From: Acidobacteriota bacterium
GTDB taxonomy: Bacteria > Acidobacteriota > Terriglobia > 20CM-2-55-15
NCBI GenBank assembly: GCA_003223875.1
Contig: QHWY01000085.1
Location: 1-62,504 of the forward strand
DNA length: 62,504 bases
Direction of reading: 5' to 3'
How positions within the stretch are numbered: position 1 is the stretch's first letter; the number at the start of each line of letters is the position of its first letter. The notes under the pieces were generated by a model. It was not told the DNA's origin. It did no database searches and worked only from the letters and a program-made list of their open reading frames with translations. Below, one piece after another: positions 7,455 through 15,216 of the stretch. A program made the position numbers and the translations under genes.

Positions 7455-8714
7455 CTATTCCGATTTTGCCCACGCTGGAACGGAATAAACCAGAAGCGCT
7501 ACCGTCACGGCGAACAGCGCGATGGCGCTGAAAGCCAGGGACCGGTGGATACCGATCAGGCCTCCGATCACGCCCACCGTTATTCCGCTGAAAGCGCGCA
7601 AGCCGAGAGCCGACATGTTGAAAAGCCCCACGAGCCGCCCGCGCAGGTGGCTCGGCGCGAGGATCTGCACGATCGCCTGCGCCGAGGAATAGAAGGCAAG
7701 ATTCAGAATTCCCCCGACAAATAACAAAGCCAGCGACAAGTAATAATTGGTCGAGACCGCGAATGCCGCCGTCGTCACGCACCAGAAAATCGCGCATACG
7801 ATCGTGCTTCGGACATTCGCCCGGAGCCAACCCTTTCCTTCTAACAAGAAGCCGCCAAATACCGATCCAGCCGCCGTAGCCATGAGCAGCGCGCTGTACG
7901 CGAAATCGGCTGTACGCGCGCCTAGATCGTACGCAAACCCGGGCATCTGGGTTTGAAATGCATTCCCGACGAACAATGACGCGGTACCGCCCAAAAGTAC
8001 CATGGTCAAAATGGGCCGGTTGTGTGCAGCTTCCCGAAACAGACTCACTGCATCATTCCACCCGATAGCGCGTTTCGGAGGGGTCTCTTTACGTAGATGA
8101 CCCGTGTAGGGGACGTATAGCAACCATACGGTCAACGGAAAATAAATGAGGACATTCGCAACAAGAGCCAGCGGCGGGCCCAACAGCAACATTAATCCCG
8201 CTCCAACCGCCGGTCCGAAAAGGATACCGAGCTGCCGGCTGGTCGCATTGAGCCGAACGGCGCTCTGAAGATGTTCCGTGCCCACAAAGTCGTGGATCAG
8301 CAACTGCTCCGCAGGCGCCCACATCACGCCCGCGATGCCGTGAATGATCAGCAGAAGTCCCGCATGCCAGACCTGGATGCTATTCGTGAAAAACAGGATG
8401 GCCCACGTTGCCGACACACCCATGAACAAGATTTGCGCAAGCTGGACAACCTTTCGGCAATCATATCGATCGGCGATACCGCCGAAATAAACCGAAAGCA
8501 AAAGAAATGGAGTCCAGTGGCTGATATCGGCAAAACCGGCCAGGACCGGCGAGTGAAACTTCTCAAACAGCAGCCAGTAACTGACCACGTGCTCGATGTT
8601 ATCCGCCATCATCGCCAGCATGGTGCCGACAAAGAAGAACCGAAAATCCCGGTGATAAAGTGCGGCAAAAGCCGGTTCTTTCGTGGATGCGGTTTGTACG
8701 TCTTGCGAGGACAC
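7455..8714 (-). CDS. MFS transporter
   Basis: The 419 residues hold about 12 hydrophobic segments and the typical MFS loop 2-3 motif (FGGIADRYDCRKV, near residue 80). The opening FAALYHRDFRFFFVG and the loop GPAVGAGLM are usual in the MFS exporters related to EntS and the 'MFS_3' group. The start is a GTG at 8714 with a GGAG about 13 bases upstream. It is the first gene of the operon with the kinase-RapZ fusion and the nucleotidyltransferase. That order would suit uptake or export of a cell-wall sugar or muropeptide, but the substrate cannot be read from the sequence. Confidence 0.8.
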   Translation of the reverse strand: MSSQDVQTASTKEPAFAALYHRDFRFFFVGTMLAMMADNIEHVVSYWLLFEKFHSPVLAGFADISHWTPFLLLSVYFGGIADRYDCRKVVQLAQILFMGVSATWAILFFTNSIQVWHAGLLLIIHGIAGVMWAPAEQLLIHDFVGTEHLQSAVRLNATSRQLGILFGPAVGAGLMLLLGPPLALVANVLIYFPLTVWLLYVPYTGHLRKETPPKRAIGWNDAVSLFREAAHNRPILTMVLLGGTASLFVGNAFQTQMPGFAYDLGARTADFAYSALLMATAAGSVFGGFLLEGKGWLRANVRSTIVCAIFWCVTTAAFAVSTNYYLSLALLFVGGILNLAFYSSAQAIVQILAPSHLRGRLVGLFNMSALGLRAFSGITVGVIGGLIGIHRSLAFSAIALFAVTVALLVYSVPAWAKSE

Positions 8715-8770
8715 TTTTCTGGGATTCTCCTTTAAGATAACCTCATGCGCGCGGATAGGGGGTTTTCGAC

Positions 8771-9550
8771 ATGCTGAAATCTCGATTTTCCACTCTGGTA
8801 GCTTTGCTGGCCGCCGCTGGTTTTGTGCAATCGGCGAGCGCGCAGAGTATACCTCGAACTGCGGATGGCAAGCCGAACTTCAACGGGGTATGGGCTGGGC
8901 CTGGTTTCACACATAAAGTCACGACCAACGACACCGACACTCCATCGGTTTCCGTCTACAGCGCGAAAAACTTTTCACCGTTCAAACCGGCCGGCGAAGC
9001 GTTTCTGAAGCGGAAACCTTCAGGCGACACGTACAAGGACGATCCTACTGCCTTTTGTTTGCCCAACGGTTTGACGCGCCAAATCCTGTCTCCATACGCG
9101 CAGCAGTGGATTCAGACGCCCGATAGGATGATCGTTCTATATGAGTACATGCACTTCTTCCGTGTGATTCCAATTGGTGCTTCCAACCGCGCGCACGACA
9201 AAAATGTGGAATCGACATGGATGGGGGACTCTATCGGCTGGTGGGACGGAGATACTTTCGTTATCGACACGATTGGTTTGAAAGAATGGATGCTCGATGC
9301 GTCATTTGACCTGGCAGGCGAAGGACACTGGCATAGCGATGCTGCACACGTCGTCGAGCGTCTCAAGTTCATCGATCCGACCCTGGTTTCCTATAACGTC
9401 ACAATTGACGATCCGAAGATCTTCGCTGCGCCTTGGTCTCAAGATTTTCAAATGAGACTTCACCCGACATGGAAGCTATTCGAAAACGTCTGCGAAGAGA
9501 ATAATCGCTGCATCGGCGGAAAGTGCGCCCAGTCCGAGGTGCAGCGGTAA
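8771..9550 (+). CDS. secreted hypothetical protein of a GVW-type paralogous family
   Basis: The 259 residues start with a signal peptide (MLKSRFSTLVALLAAAGFVQ, cleavage after ASAQ). The mature N-terminus carries the IPRTADGKPNFNGVWAG motif that opens a large family of exported proteins in Acidobacteria and other soil bacteria. Later landmarks are FCLPNGLTRQILSPY and DSIGWWDGDTFVIDTIGLK, then HVVERLKFIDPTLVSYNVTI. No enzymatic activity has been assigned to the family that I know of. It is divergent from the MFS operon and followed by a class B repeat. Confidence 0.75.
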   Translation: MLKSRFSTLVALLAAAGFVQSASAQSIPRTADGKPNFNGVWAGPGFTHKVTTNDTDTPSVSVYSAKNFSPFKPAGEAFLKRKPSGDTYKDDPTAFCLPNGLTRQILSPYAQQWIQTPDRMIVLYEYMHFFRVIPIGASNRAHDKNVESTWMGDSIGWWDGDTFVIDTIGLKEWMLDASFDLAGEGHWHSDAAHVVERLKFIDPTLVSYNVTIDDPKIFAAPWSQDFQMRLHPTWKLFENVCEENNRCIGGKCAQSEVQR

Positions 9551-9594
9551 GGATAGAACCCCTTCAATGAATTCACGATGAGACGAATTTGAGC

Positions 9595-9922
9595 GGGAAC
9601 ATCCCCCTCCTCGCAGAGGAAGGGCGGATGCGCGGTCAATAAGAAGTCGCAAAGCTACCTTATTCCGCGCAGACGGGGTGGTCAGGTCGGAGCGATTGGT
9701 CGGGTTTCGCCGAACTGACCACCCCGTCCGCTCCAATATAAGGTGGCTTCGCAGCATTATATTAATGTCGCGTCCACCCCTCTCTGGGACTTGCACAAAA
9801 AATACATCGTGGGCGCTCATAGAGCGCCCCTACAGTTGCGCACCCCAAGCTGTAGGGGCGGTCTATGACCGCCCAGGATTTTTGGTGCAAAGCCCCTCCT
9901 CTGCGAGGAGGGGAATGTTCCC
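9595..9922. repeat. class B palindromic repeat with a nested class A element
   Basis: Outer arms GGGAACATCCCCCTCCTC and GAGGAGGGGAATGTTCCC are inverted copies. Inside are a second inverted pair (GGGGTGGTCAG near 9676 and CTGACCACCCC near 9715) and further short arms. A class A element (9787-9894) interrupts the right arm, leaving CCCCTCTCTG on its left and CCCCTCCTCTG on its right, an imperfect target duplication. No gene is supported in this 390-bp gap. Confidence 0.75.
9787..9894. mobile_element. class A REP-like element nested in class B repeat
   Basis: This is nearly identical over its length to the element at 2513-2620, including TTGCACAAAAAATAC at the left end, the two GCGCTCATAGAGCGCC and GGCGGTCTATGACCGCC palindromes and TGCAAAGCC at the right end. 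Such high identity suggests recent movement. Confidence 0.75.
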
Positions 9923-9939
9923 GATCAACTGTGAAGGGA

Positions 9940-11007
9940 TTAGCGGCGAAATTCCCGGATAATGCGAACGATCCGGCTGGCGGCGCAACCGTCCCAAAGT
10001 TCGGGCGGGCCGGAAGGTTTCCAATCGCCCATCATGATGCGCCGGAAAGCGTGAAGAATTCGGCCCTCATCGGGACCAACTATGATGTTGGTTCCGTGTG
10101 TGATCGTGACAGGGCGCTCCGTGTTATGTCGCAAGGTGAGGCACGGCACGCCGAGGATTGTGGTTTCTTCCTGAAGGCCGCCGGAGTCGGTCAGCACCAC
10201 GGTCGCGCTGGATTCCAGATTGAGGAATTCAAGATATCCGAGAGGCTCCATCGTTCTGACGCCGTTGTTCAGGGAAAGCCCGAAGTCGCGTACGCGCTTC
10301 TGGGTTCGCGGATGTATCGGAAAGAGGACCGGCATCGTCCTTGATATTTCCTCCAGCGCTTGAAGAATCGGTCCGAGGACTTTCGGATCGTCCACATTCG
10401 ACGGCCGGTGGAGCGTCACTAAGGCATATTGTTTCGGTTTCTCGATGCGGAGTGCAGCGGCTTTTTCCCGGTGCTTCAAAAGCGTGTCGATCATGACATT
10501 TCCGACGAAATGAATCTTCGACGGATCGACACCTTCACGTTTCAGATTTTCGTCGGCATCCCGGCTCGTTGTGAAAAGCAGATCCGCGAGGGAGTCGGTC
10601 ACGAGGCGATTGATTTCTTCTGGCATCGCGCGGTCAAAGCTGCGCAATCCAGCTTCGACGTGAGCGACGGGAATGAGAAGCTTCGCGGCGACGATGGCGC
10701 AGGCCATCGTGGAATTGACATCGCCGACAACGACGACGAGATCGGGTTTTTCACTCAAGCAGACTTTTTCGAACTCGACCATGATGCGCGCAGTCTGCTC
10801 GGCGTGCGTGCCCGACCCAACGCCAAGATGGATGTCGGGAACCGGAATACCCAAGTCGCGGAAGAAAACATCCGACATGCCTTCGTCGTAGTGCTGCCCG
10901 GTGTGGACGAGGACGCCCGTTAAGTCCGGCGTTAGCTTCATCTGGTCGACGATCGGCGCGATCTTCATGAAGTTGGGCCGCGCGCCCACGACATTGAGAA
11001 CTTTCAT
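9940..11007 (-). CDS. wecB: UDP-N-acetylglucosamine 2-epimerase (non-hydrolysing)
   Basis: From the ATG at 11007 the 355-residue product begins MKVLNVVGARPNFMKIAPIV, the hallmark N-terminus of the WecB/MnaA epimerases. Other landmarks are VLVHTGQHYDEGMSD, VVGDVNSTMACAI, HVEAGLRSFDRAMPEEINR and LTDSGGLQEE, the last contributing to UDP binding. The enzyme interconverts UDP-GlcNAc and UDP-ManNAc in the cytoplasm for surface-polysaccharide synthesis. The ATG 18 bases further upstream (11025) would add MLVNIT, which is atypical of the family. It is divergent from the secreted protein gene at 11062 and ends just beyond a class B repeat. Confidence 0.9.
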   Translation of the reverse strand: MKVLNVVGARPNFMKIAPIVDQMKLTPDLTGVLVHTGQHYDEGMSDVFFRDLGIPVPDIHLGVGSGTHAEQTARIMVEFEKVCLSEKPDLVVVVGDVNSTMACAIVAAKLLIPVAHVEAGLRSFDRAMPEEINRLVTDSLADLLFTTSRDADENLKREGVDPSKIHFVGNVMIDTLLKHREKAAALRIEKPKQYALVTLHRPSNVDDPKVLGPILQALEEISRTMPVLFPIHPRTQKRVRDFGLSLNNGVRTMEPLGYLEFLNLESSATVVLTDSGGLQEETTILGVPCLTLRHNTERPVTITHGTNIIVGPDEGRILHAFRRIMMGDWKPSGPPELWDGCAASRIVRIIREFRR

Positions 11008-11061
11008 GGTAATATTCACTAGCATATTGTATTCCGTACCGATGGCTTATTGGAGATTTCG

Positions 11062-11493
11062 ATGTTGAAACTCGCGCTTGGACTGATGGTGCTCGTCAGC
11101 CAGTTGAGCGGACCAGGAGGCGGTCTGCCGCAGATCCTCCAGCCGGATTTCAAGCCGACCGCGCCGATCAAGGCGGGCAAACGGGGTGAAGTGACGGTAT
11201 CGTTCACGGCCTTAAAAGGCTATGCCGTCGATCGCACTTTGCCGATGACGTTGAAGTTGACTGCCGTGCCCGGCGTGTCGCTGGATAAAAGCGAGCTGAC
11301 CGCGCCGTCGAACGATCCGAAATCCAAAGATCAGTATTATGTGGATTTGCCTGTGATCAAGGTACCTGTCACTGCGGCCAAAGCAGGCAAGTATGAGATT
11401 CCCGGCAAGCTCACATACTTCTTCTGTTCCAAAGCGGATGGATTTTGCTCCAGACAAGTCCTCGACGTTAAGATGCCAGTAGCGGCGGAATAA
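11062..11493 (+). CDS. secreted protein, possible DsbD N-terminal-like domain
   Basis: A GGAG lies 7 bases before the ATG at 11062. The product has 143 residues: a signal peptide (MLKLALGLMVLVSQLSGPGG), then a single beta-sandwich-like domain with KAGKRGEVTVSFTALKGYAV, PVTAAKAGKYEIPGKLTYFF and a closing pair of cysteines in CSKADGFC. The spacing of these cysteines near the C-terminus recalls the alpha domain of DsbD-like thiol transporters, in which two cysteines carry electrons. This is a structural guess. It is 20 bases upstream of pgsA and probably co-transcribed. Confidence 0.65.
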   Translation: MLKLALGLMVLVSQLSGPGGGLPQILQPDFKPTAPIKAGKRGEVTVSFTALKGYAVDRTLPMTLKLTAVPGVSLDKSELTAPSNDPKSKDQYYVDLPVIKVPVTAAKAGKYEIPGKLTYFFCSKADGFCSRQVLDVKMPVAAE

Positions 11494-11513
11494 GGTCGCG
11501 TTCCCAACACATT

Positions 11514-12098
11514 ATGTCCACTAGAGTCGAGCAATATAGGTCTGCCGTCCTCACGACGGCAAATCAGCTCACGATCCTGCGCATCGTATTCGTGCCCATC
11601 TTTATCATTCTGCTCGCCTATCATGAGATCGGGTGGGCCCTCGGGACATTTGTTGCGGCGGGTATCACTGACGTGCTCGACGGCGTCATCGCGCGACGGT
11701 TCGGGCAGAAAACCTCCATCGGCGCCGTACTCGACCCTCTGGCCGACAAGCTGTTGATGACGGCATCCATCCTCATCCTGTCGCTACAGCAAATGGAATT
11801 TCACAACACCATTCCGCGCTGGTTCATGATCATCGTCATCTGCCGTGATGTTTTTATCTTGCTCGTCAGTTTGATCGTGGTGCTGATGGTAGGTTGGCGT
11901 ACATTCACGCCCTCCCCTTATGGAAAGACAACCACGGCGATGCAGGTTGTGACAGTGTTGGTCGTGCTTTACGTGAATTGGCGACATCTTACCGTGCCGG
12001 AGCTGAACATTCTGTTTTATGTGACCGGGCTCATGACTGCTTTCTCCGGCTTGCATTATCTGATGAGCGCGCTGCGGCGGTGGCCCTTTAATGAGTAA
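11514..12098 (+). CDS. pgsA: CDP-diacylglycerol--glycerol-3-phosphate 3-phosphatidyltransferase
   Basis: The 194 residues contain the CDP-alcohol phosphotransferase motif DVLDGVIARRFGQKTSIGAV followed by LDPLADK (residues about 53-79), with the four essential Asp residues, and about five membrane segments. The opening TANQLTILRIVFVPIFII is typical of PgsA. The enzyme makes phosphatidylglycerophosphate at the inner membrane, the committed step to phosphatidylglycerol and cardiolipin. Its 3' end overlaps the DUF512 gene by 8 bases. Confidence 0.9.
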   Translation: MSTRVEQYRSAVLTTANQLTILRIVFVPIFIILLAYHEIGWALGTFVAAGITDVLDGVIARRFGQKTSIGAVLDPLADKLLMTASILILSLQQMEFHNTIPRWFMIIVICRDVFILLVSLIVVLMVGWRTFTPSPYGKTTTAMQVVTVLVVLYVNWRHLTVPELNILFYVTGLMTAFSGLHYLMSALRRWPFNE

Positions 12099-13485
12099 TA
12101 CAAAGAAACAATTTTCAGCGTCGGCCTATGTCCATAAGGCTGTGCACGAATATCGCGATGCGCCCGCGCATCGAAGTGGAGAAGCTCAGACGCTGCGCGT
12201 ACTGTCGGTCGAGCCTGGCGGGCTTGCCGATCGCATTGGACTGAAGCCCGGGGACGAGATACGCGAACTGAATGGCAGGCCGCTCGCAGATGTTATTGAT
12301 TTCCAGTTCAAGGCAGCCATTATCGGCCGCCGCACCACCATTCAAACGCAAGACCGCGCCATTACGTTCGTCCGGCGGGAGTGGGACTCGTTTGGCCTGG
12401 AATTCGAGCCGATCGAGCCCTTGACGTGCAAGAACCAGTGCGTCTTTTGTTTCGTGCATCAAAATCCGAAAAATGTGCGCCGTTCGCTGCACATCAAGGA
12501 TGAAGACTACCGGCTGTCGTTTTTGTTCGGAAATTATTTGACGCTGACCAATGTGAACGAAGATGAGATGCGCCGGATCATCGAGCAAAGGCTCTCACCT
12601 TTATACATTTCGGTCCATGCCACGGAACCGGAGTTGCGAAGACAACTACTCGGTATCGAGGAGTATGACGGATTTATGGCGAAGATCGATCGCTTGGCCA
12701 AAGCCGGCATTCAACTGCATGGACAGGTCGTGCTTTGTCCCGGTCTGAATGACGGCGCGCACCTCGAGCGCACAATCGACGATCTGTTGAAGTTCTATCC
12801 CAGCCTCGCTTCGCTGGCGATCGTGCCGGTGGGGCTGACGCAGTACCGGAATAATCTCCCTAAACTGAAACAGTTTACGCCCGAAATTGCGCGGCAGACT
12901 ATAGATCACATCGCTCCAATCCAAAAAAAATGGAAGCGGCGAATCGGAACGCCGTTCGCATTCCTCGGCGACGAGATCTACATTATGGCAGGAGCCGATA
13001 TTCCGCCCGCGAGCCACTACGCAGATTTTCCGCAAATCGAGAATGGCGTGGGGATGGTACGCACGTTCCTGACGCAGTTCAAGGCGGCGCTTCGTTTACG
13101 AACCGGTACGCATCACGTAAAACGAGGCACGGTTTGCACGGGTACGATTTTCTATCCTTATTTGAAGGATTGTGTGGATCAACTCGGCATGGATTTGAAG
13201 ATTGTGGGCGTCGAAAGCCGATTCTGGGGACCGGGTATAGGCGTCGCCGGCCTACTCACGGGCAGCGATTTTATTGCCGCGTTGAAGGAAAACGTTTACG
13301 GCGATTTCGTTGTTCTGCCGTCCGAATCCATGGTTGGGGACGATTATCTCTTCCTCGATGATCTCAAGATCAAGGATGTTGAAAAGGAAGTCGGCGTCCC
13401 GATAATTCCCTCCGGCTACGACGCTCGCGAATTCGTGAAGTGGCTATTCCCCTCCTCGCAGAGGCTGAGCCTTACACACATTTAA
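12091..13485 (+). CDS. PDZ-radical SAM DUF512 protein
   Basis: The 464 residues combine an N-terminal PDZ-like domain (VLSVEPGGLADRIGLKPGDE, about 38-57), a radical-SAM CxxxCxxC cluster motif (CKNQCVFC, about 112-119) and the C-terminal DUF512 region (GTVCTGTIFYPYLKD and GSDFIAALKENVYGDFVVLP). This architecture is conserved but its reaction is unknown to me. It overlaps pgsA, so the genes are coupled. The last residues, PSSQRLSLTHI, are encoded by the left arm of the RAYT element. The natural C-terminus ended shortly after AREFVKWLF and has been replaced by repeat-derived sequence. Confidence 0.85.
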   Translation: MSNTKKQFSASAYVHKAVHEYRDAPAHRSGEAQTLRVLSVEPGGLADRIGLKPGDEIRELNGRPLADVIDFQFKAAIIGRRTTIQTQDRAITFVRREWDSFGLEFEPIEPLTCKNQCVFCFVHQNPKNVRRSLHIKDEDYRLSFLFGNYLTLTNVNEDEMRRIIEQRLSPLYISVHATEPELRRQLLGIEEYDGFMAKIDRLAKAGIQLHGQVVLCPGLNDGAHLERTIDDLLKFYPSLASLAIVPVGLTQYRNNLPKLKQFTPEIARQTIDHIAPIQKKWKRRIGTPFAFLGDEIYIMAGADIPPASHYADFPQIENGVGMVRTFLTQFKAALRLRTGTHHVKRGTVCTGTIFYPYLKDCVDQLGMDLKIVGVESRFWGPGIGVAGLLTGSDFIAALKENVYGDFVVLPSESMVGDDYLFLDDLKIKDVEKEVGVPIIPSGYDAREFVKWLFPSSQRLSLTHI

Positions 13486-14117
13486 CTCCGCCGGTACGCG
13501 AGGTTGTAGGCGCGGTCTGCGACCGCGCGTTTTCGCGGAGGCTGGACAACTTCTTGCTCAGGCGGATCCAGGGTATGGCCACGCCTCAACGCCTTCGATG
13601 GCTGTTTACGGACCATCCGATCTACTTCATCACGGCCTGCAGTTACAATCGTCGCCCGATTCTGGCTACCCCCGCCGTCCACAAATCTTTCATTGAATTT
13701 GGGTTCCGTGCTTGTGAGTACCGAGTTTGGGTTGGCCACTACGTGATCATGCCAGACCACATCCATCTGTTTGTCGGTTTCGGACCAGAATCCATCACCT
13801 TATCGGCCTGGATGAAGTCCTTGAAAAACGCGATCTCGAAAAGCCTCAAAAACGCGACTTTTAACGGCCCGCATTGGCAGAAAGGCTTCTTCGATCATGT
13901 CATTCGATCCCAGGAGTTTTATGACCAGAAGTGGGTCTATGTTCGGGACAATCCTGTGCGAGCCGGACTGGTTCAGTCCGCGGAAGACTGGCCTTATACG
14001 GGTCAAATATGCGACTTGCCATTCTGAAGGAAAGGCGCGGTCACAGACCGCGCCTACAACCTCGCGTACCGGCGGAGTTAAATGTGTGTAATGCTCAGCC
14101 TCTGCGAGGAGGGGAAT
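13446..14117. mobile_element. RAYT transposon-like unit with 83-bp inverted repeats
   Basis: An 83-bp arm at 13446-13528 is repeated inverted at 14035-14117 with only two mismatches. Each arm begins with the class B end (ATTCCCCTCCTCGCAGAGG), continues through ACACATTTAACTCCGCCGG and ends with a REP-like palindrome, GCGCGGTCTGCGACCGCGC. Between them is a single RAYT gene. The arms thus join the two repeat families of the window. The left arm overlaps the 3' end of the DUF512 gene. Confidence 0.85.
13575..14027 (+). CDS. REP-associated tyrosine transposase (IS200-like Y1 family)
   Basis: From the ATG at 13575 the product has 150 residues, the usual size for RAYTs. It has the HUH motif in MPDHIHLFVGF (about residue 58), which binds the metal ion, and the C-terminal helix with the probable nucleophile Tyr in EFYDQKWVYVRDNPVRAGLV. 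The opening LRWLFTDHPIYFITACSYNR and the closing ENPVRAGLV-like block are typical. RAYTs are domesticated-looking relatives of IS200/IS605 transposases that process single-stranded REP hairpins. Upstream in-frame sequence from 13440 is repeat-encoded and not part of the family, so I reject the longer start. Confidence 0.88.
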   Translation: MATPQRLRWLFTDHPIYFITACSYNRRPILATPAVHKSFIEFGFRACEYRVWVGHYVIMPDHIHLFVGFGPESITLSAWMKSLKNAISKSLKNATFNGPHWQKGFFDHVIRSQEFYDQKWVYVRDNPVRAGLVQSAEDWPYTGQICDLPF

Positions 14118-14125
14118 ATAGAAGG

Positions 14126-14602
14126 CTAAACCCTTTCGATCGTCACCTTGTTCATCACGACGTCGACGACAGGACGGTCACCAGGTTTGCTCGTCTTGGT
14201 CTTCCCAATCTTGCGGACGACGTCCATTCCTTCACTGACTTTTCCGAACACCGTATGGTGTCCATCGAGGTGAGGAGTGGGCGCTAGCGTGATGAAGAAT
14301 TGACTGCCGTTTGTGTTCGGACCCGCGTTCGCCATCGAGAGGGTGCCTTCGGAGTTGTGTTTGAGCAAGGGAAGGATTTCATCCGCAAAGGTATAGCCCG
14401 GACCACCGCGCCCCGTGCCTGTGGGATCGCCGCCTTGAATCATAAATCGATCGATGACTCGGTGGAAAATGACACCGTCGTAAAAATGGTTTTCGGCGAG
14501 CTTCACAAAATTGGCAACCGTGTTGGGCACTTGTTGTTCGAACAGTTCAATGGTGAAGTTTCCCATCGTTGTCTCAAAACGGGCGTAGGTTCCGGGATTC
14601 AT
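14126..14602 (-). CDS. cytoplasmic cyclophilin-type peptidyl-prolyl isomerase
   Basis: The 158 residues are a compact cyclophilin domain without signal peptide. Active-site landmarks are [17 protein letters not shown] (the catalytic Arg and the Phe/Met/Gln of the pocket), [20 protein letters not shown] and [11 protein letters not shown]. The Trp found in eukaryotic cyclophilins is His here, as in many bacterial PpiB proteins. It is the last gene of a three-gene operon, overlapping the preceding exported cyclophilin by 4 bases. Confidence 0.9.
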   Translation of the reverse strand: MNPGTYARFETTMGNFTIELFEQQVPNTVANFVKLAENHFYDGVIFHRVIDRFMIQGGDPTGTGRGGPGYTFADEILPLLKHNSEGTLSMANAGPNTNGSQFFITLAPTPHLDGHHTVFGKVSEGMDVVRKIGKTKTSKPGDRPVVDVVMNKVTIERV

Positions 14603-15216
14603 GGTTCAATCGTCGCTTTCTTGATGTAATCGAGTTTCGGAAACGCCTTCGTGAGATATGCATTTCCTTCGGCCTGAGTGTGGCCTTGGTCGGGTTGCTC
14701 ACCGTATCCGCTGTAGATCTTATCCACGACCTCGATTCCAGTGATCACCTTGCCGAACGGCGAAAATCCTTGGCGGTTCAGAAATGAATTGTCTTTGAAA
14801 TTGATAAAAACCTGAGTCGTGCGGCTATTGGGTGCTGCGCTTTTGGCAAATGTGATGAAGCCGCGAGTGTTGCCCTGCTTTACGGGCTCATCGGGAATGG
14901 TGGCATTGACCCAATTACTCTGGATGGCCGGATCGCCGTTGATTCCGAATTGCACCATGAAGCCGGGGACGACCCGAAAGAAACGGCAATTGTCATAGAA
15001 GCCATTCTTTACGAGATTGTAGAAACGGTCGGCCCCGTTCGGCGCCCAATCGGTGTGAACCTCAACGACGAAGACGCCGGCGCTCGTGTCGAACTTCGCT
15101 TTATAGACCGCGGGTGCTCTTTCCTTGAGAGCCGATGGATTCTTCAAATTCGCCTGCCCGTATGCGACGGGAATCGCAATCGCGGCGAGCAGTACGAAAA
15201 GCCAAAGCTTCTTCAT
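14599..15216 (-). CDS. exported cyclophilin-type peptidyl-prolyl isomerase
   Basis: The 205 residues start with a signal peptide ([20 protein letters not shown], cleavage near AYGQA), so this cyclophilin probably works in the periplasm. Landmarks are [40 protein letters not shown] and [17 protein letters not shown]. The pocket Gln-Gly-Gly-Asp is changed to QFGINGD, a common variant. It overlaps its neighbours on both sides by 4 bases, which gives a tight operon: methyltransferase/MTHFR, exported cyclophilin, cytoplasmic cyclophilin. Confidence 0.88.
   Translation of the reverse strand: MKKLWLFVLLAAIAIPVAYGQANLKNPSALKERAPAVYKAKFDTSAGVFVVEVHTDWAPNGADRFYNLVKNGFYDNCRFFRVVPGFMVQFGINGDPAIQSNWVNATIPDEPVKQGNTRGFITFAKSAAPNSRTTQVFINFKDNSFLNRQGFSPFGKVITGIEVVDKIYSGYGEQPDQGHTQAEGNAYLTKAFPKLDYIKKATIEP

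Noticed and set aside
13440..13574. Extended N-terminus of the RAYT
   Set aside because: The sequence is the inverted arm of the element and does not match the RAYT family, which starts near the ATG at 13575.
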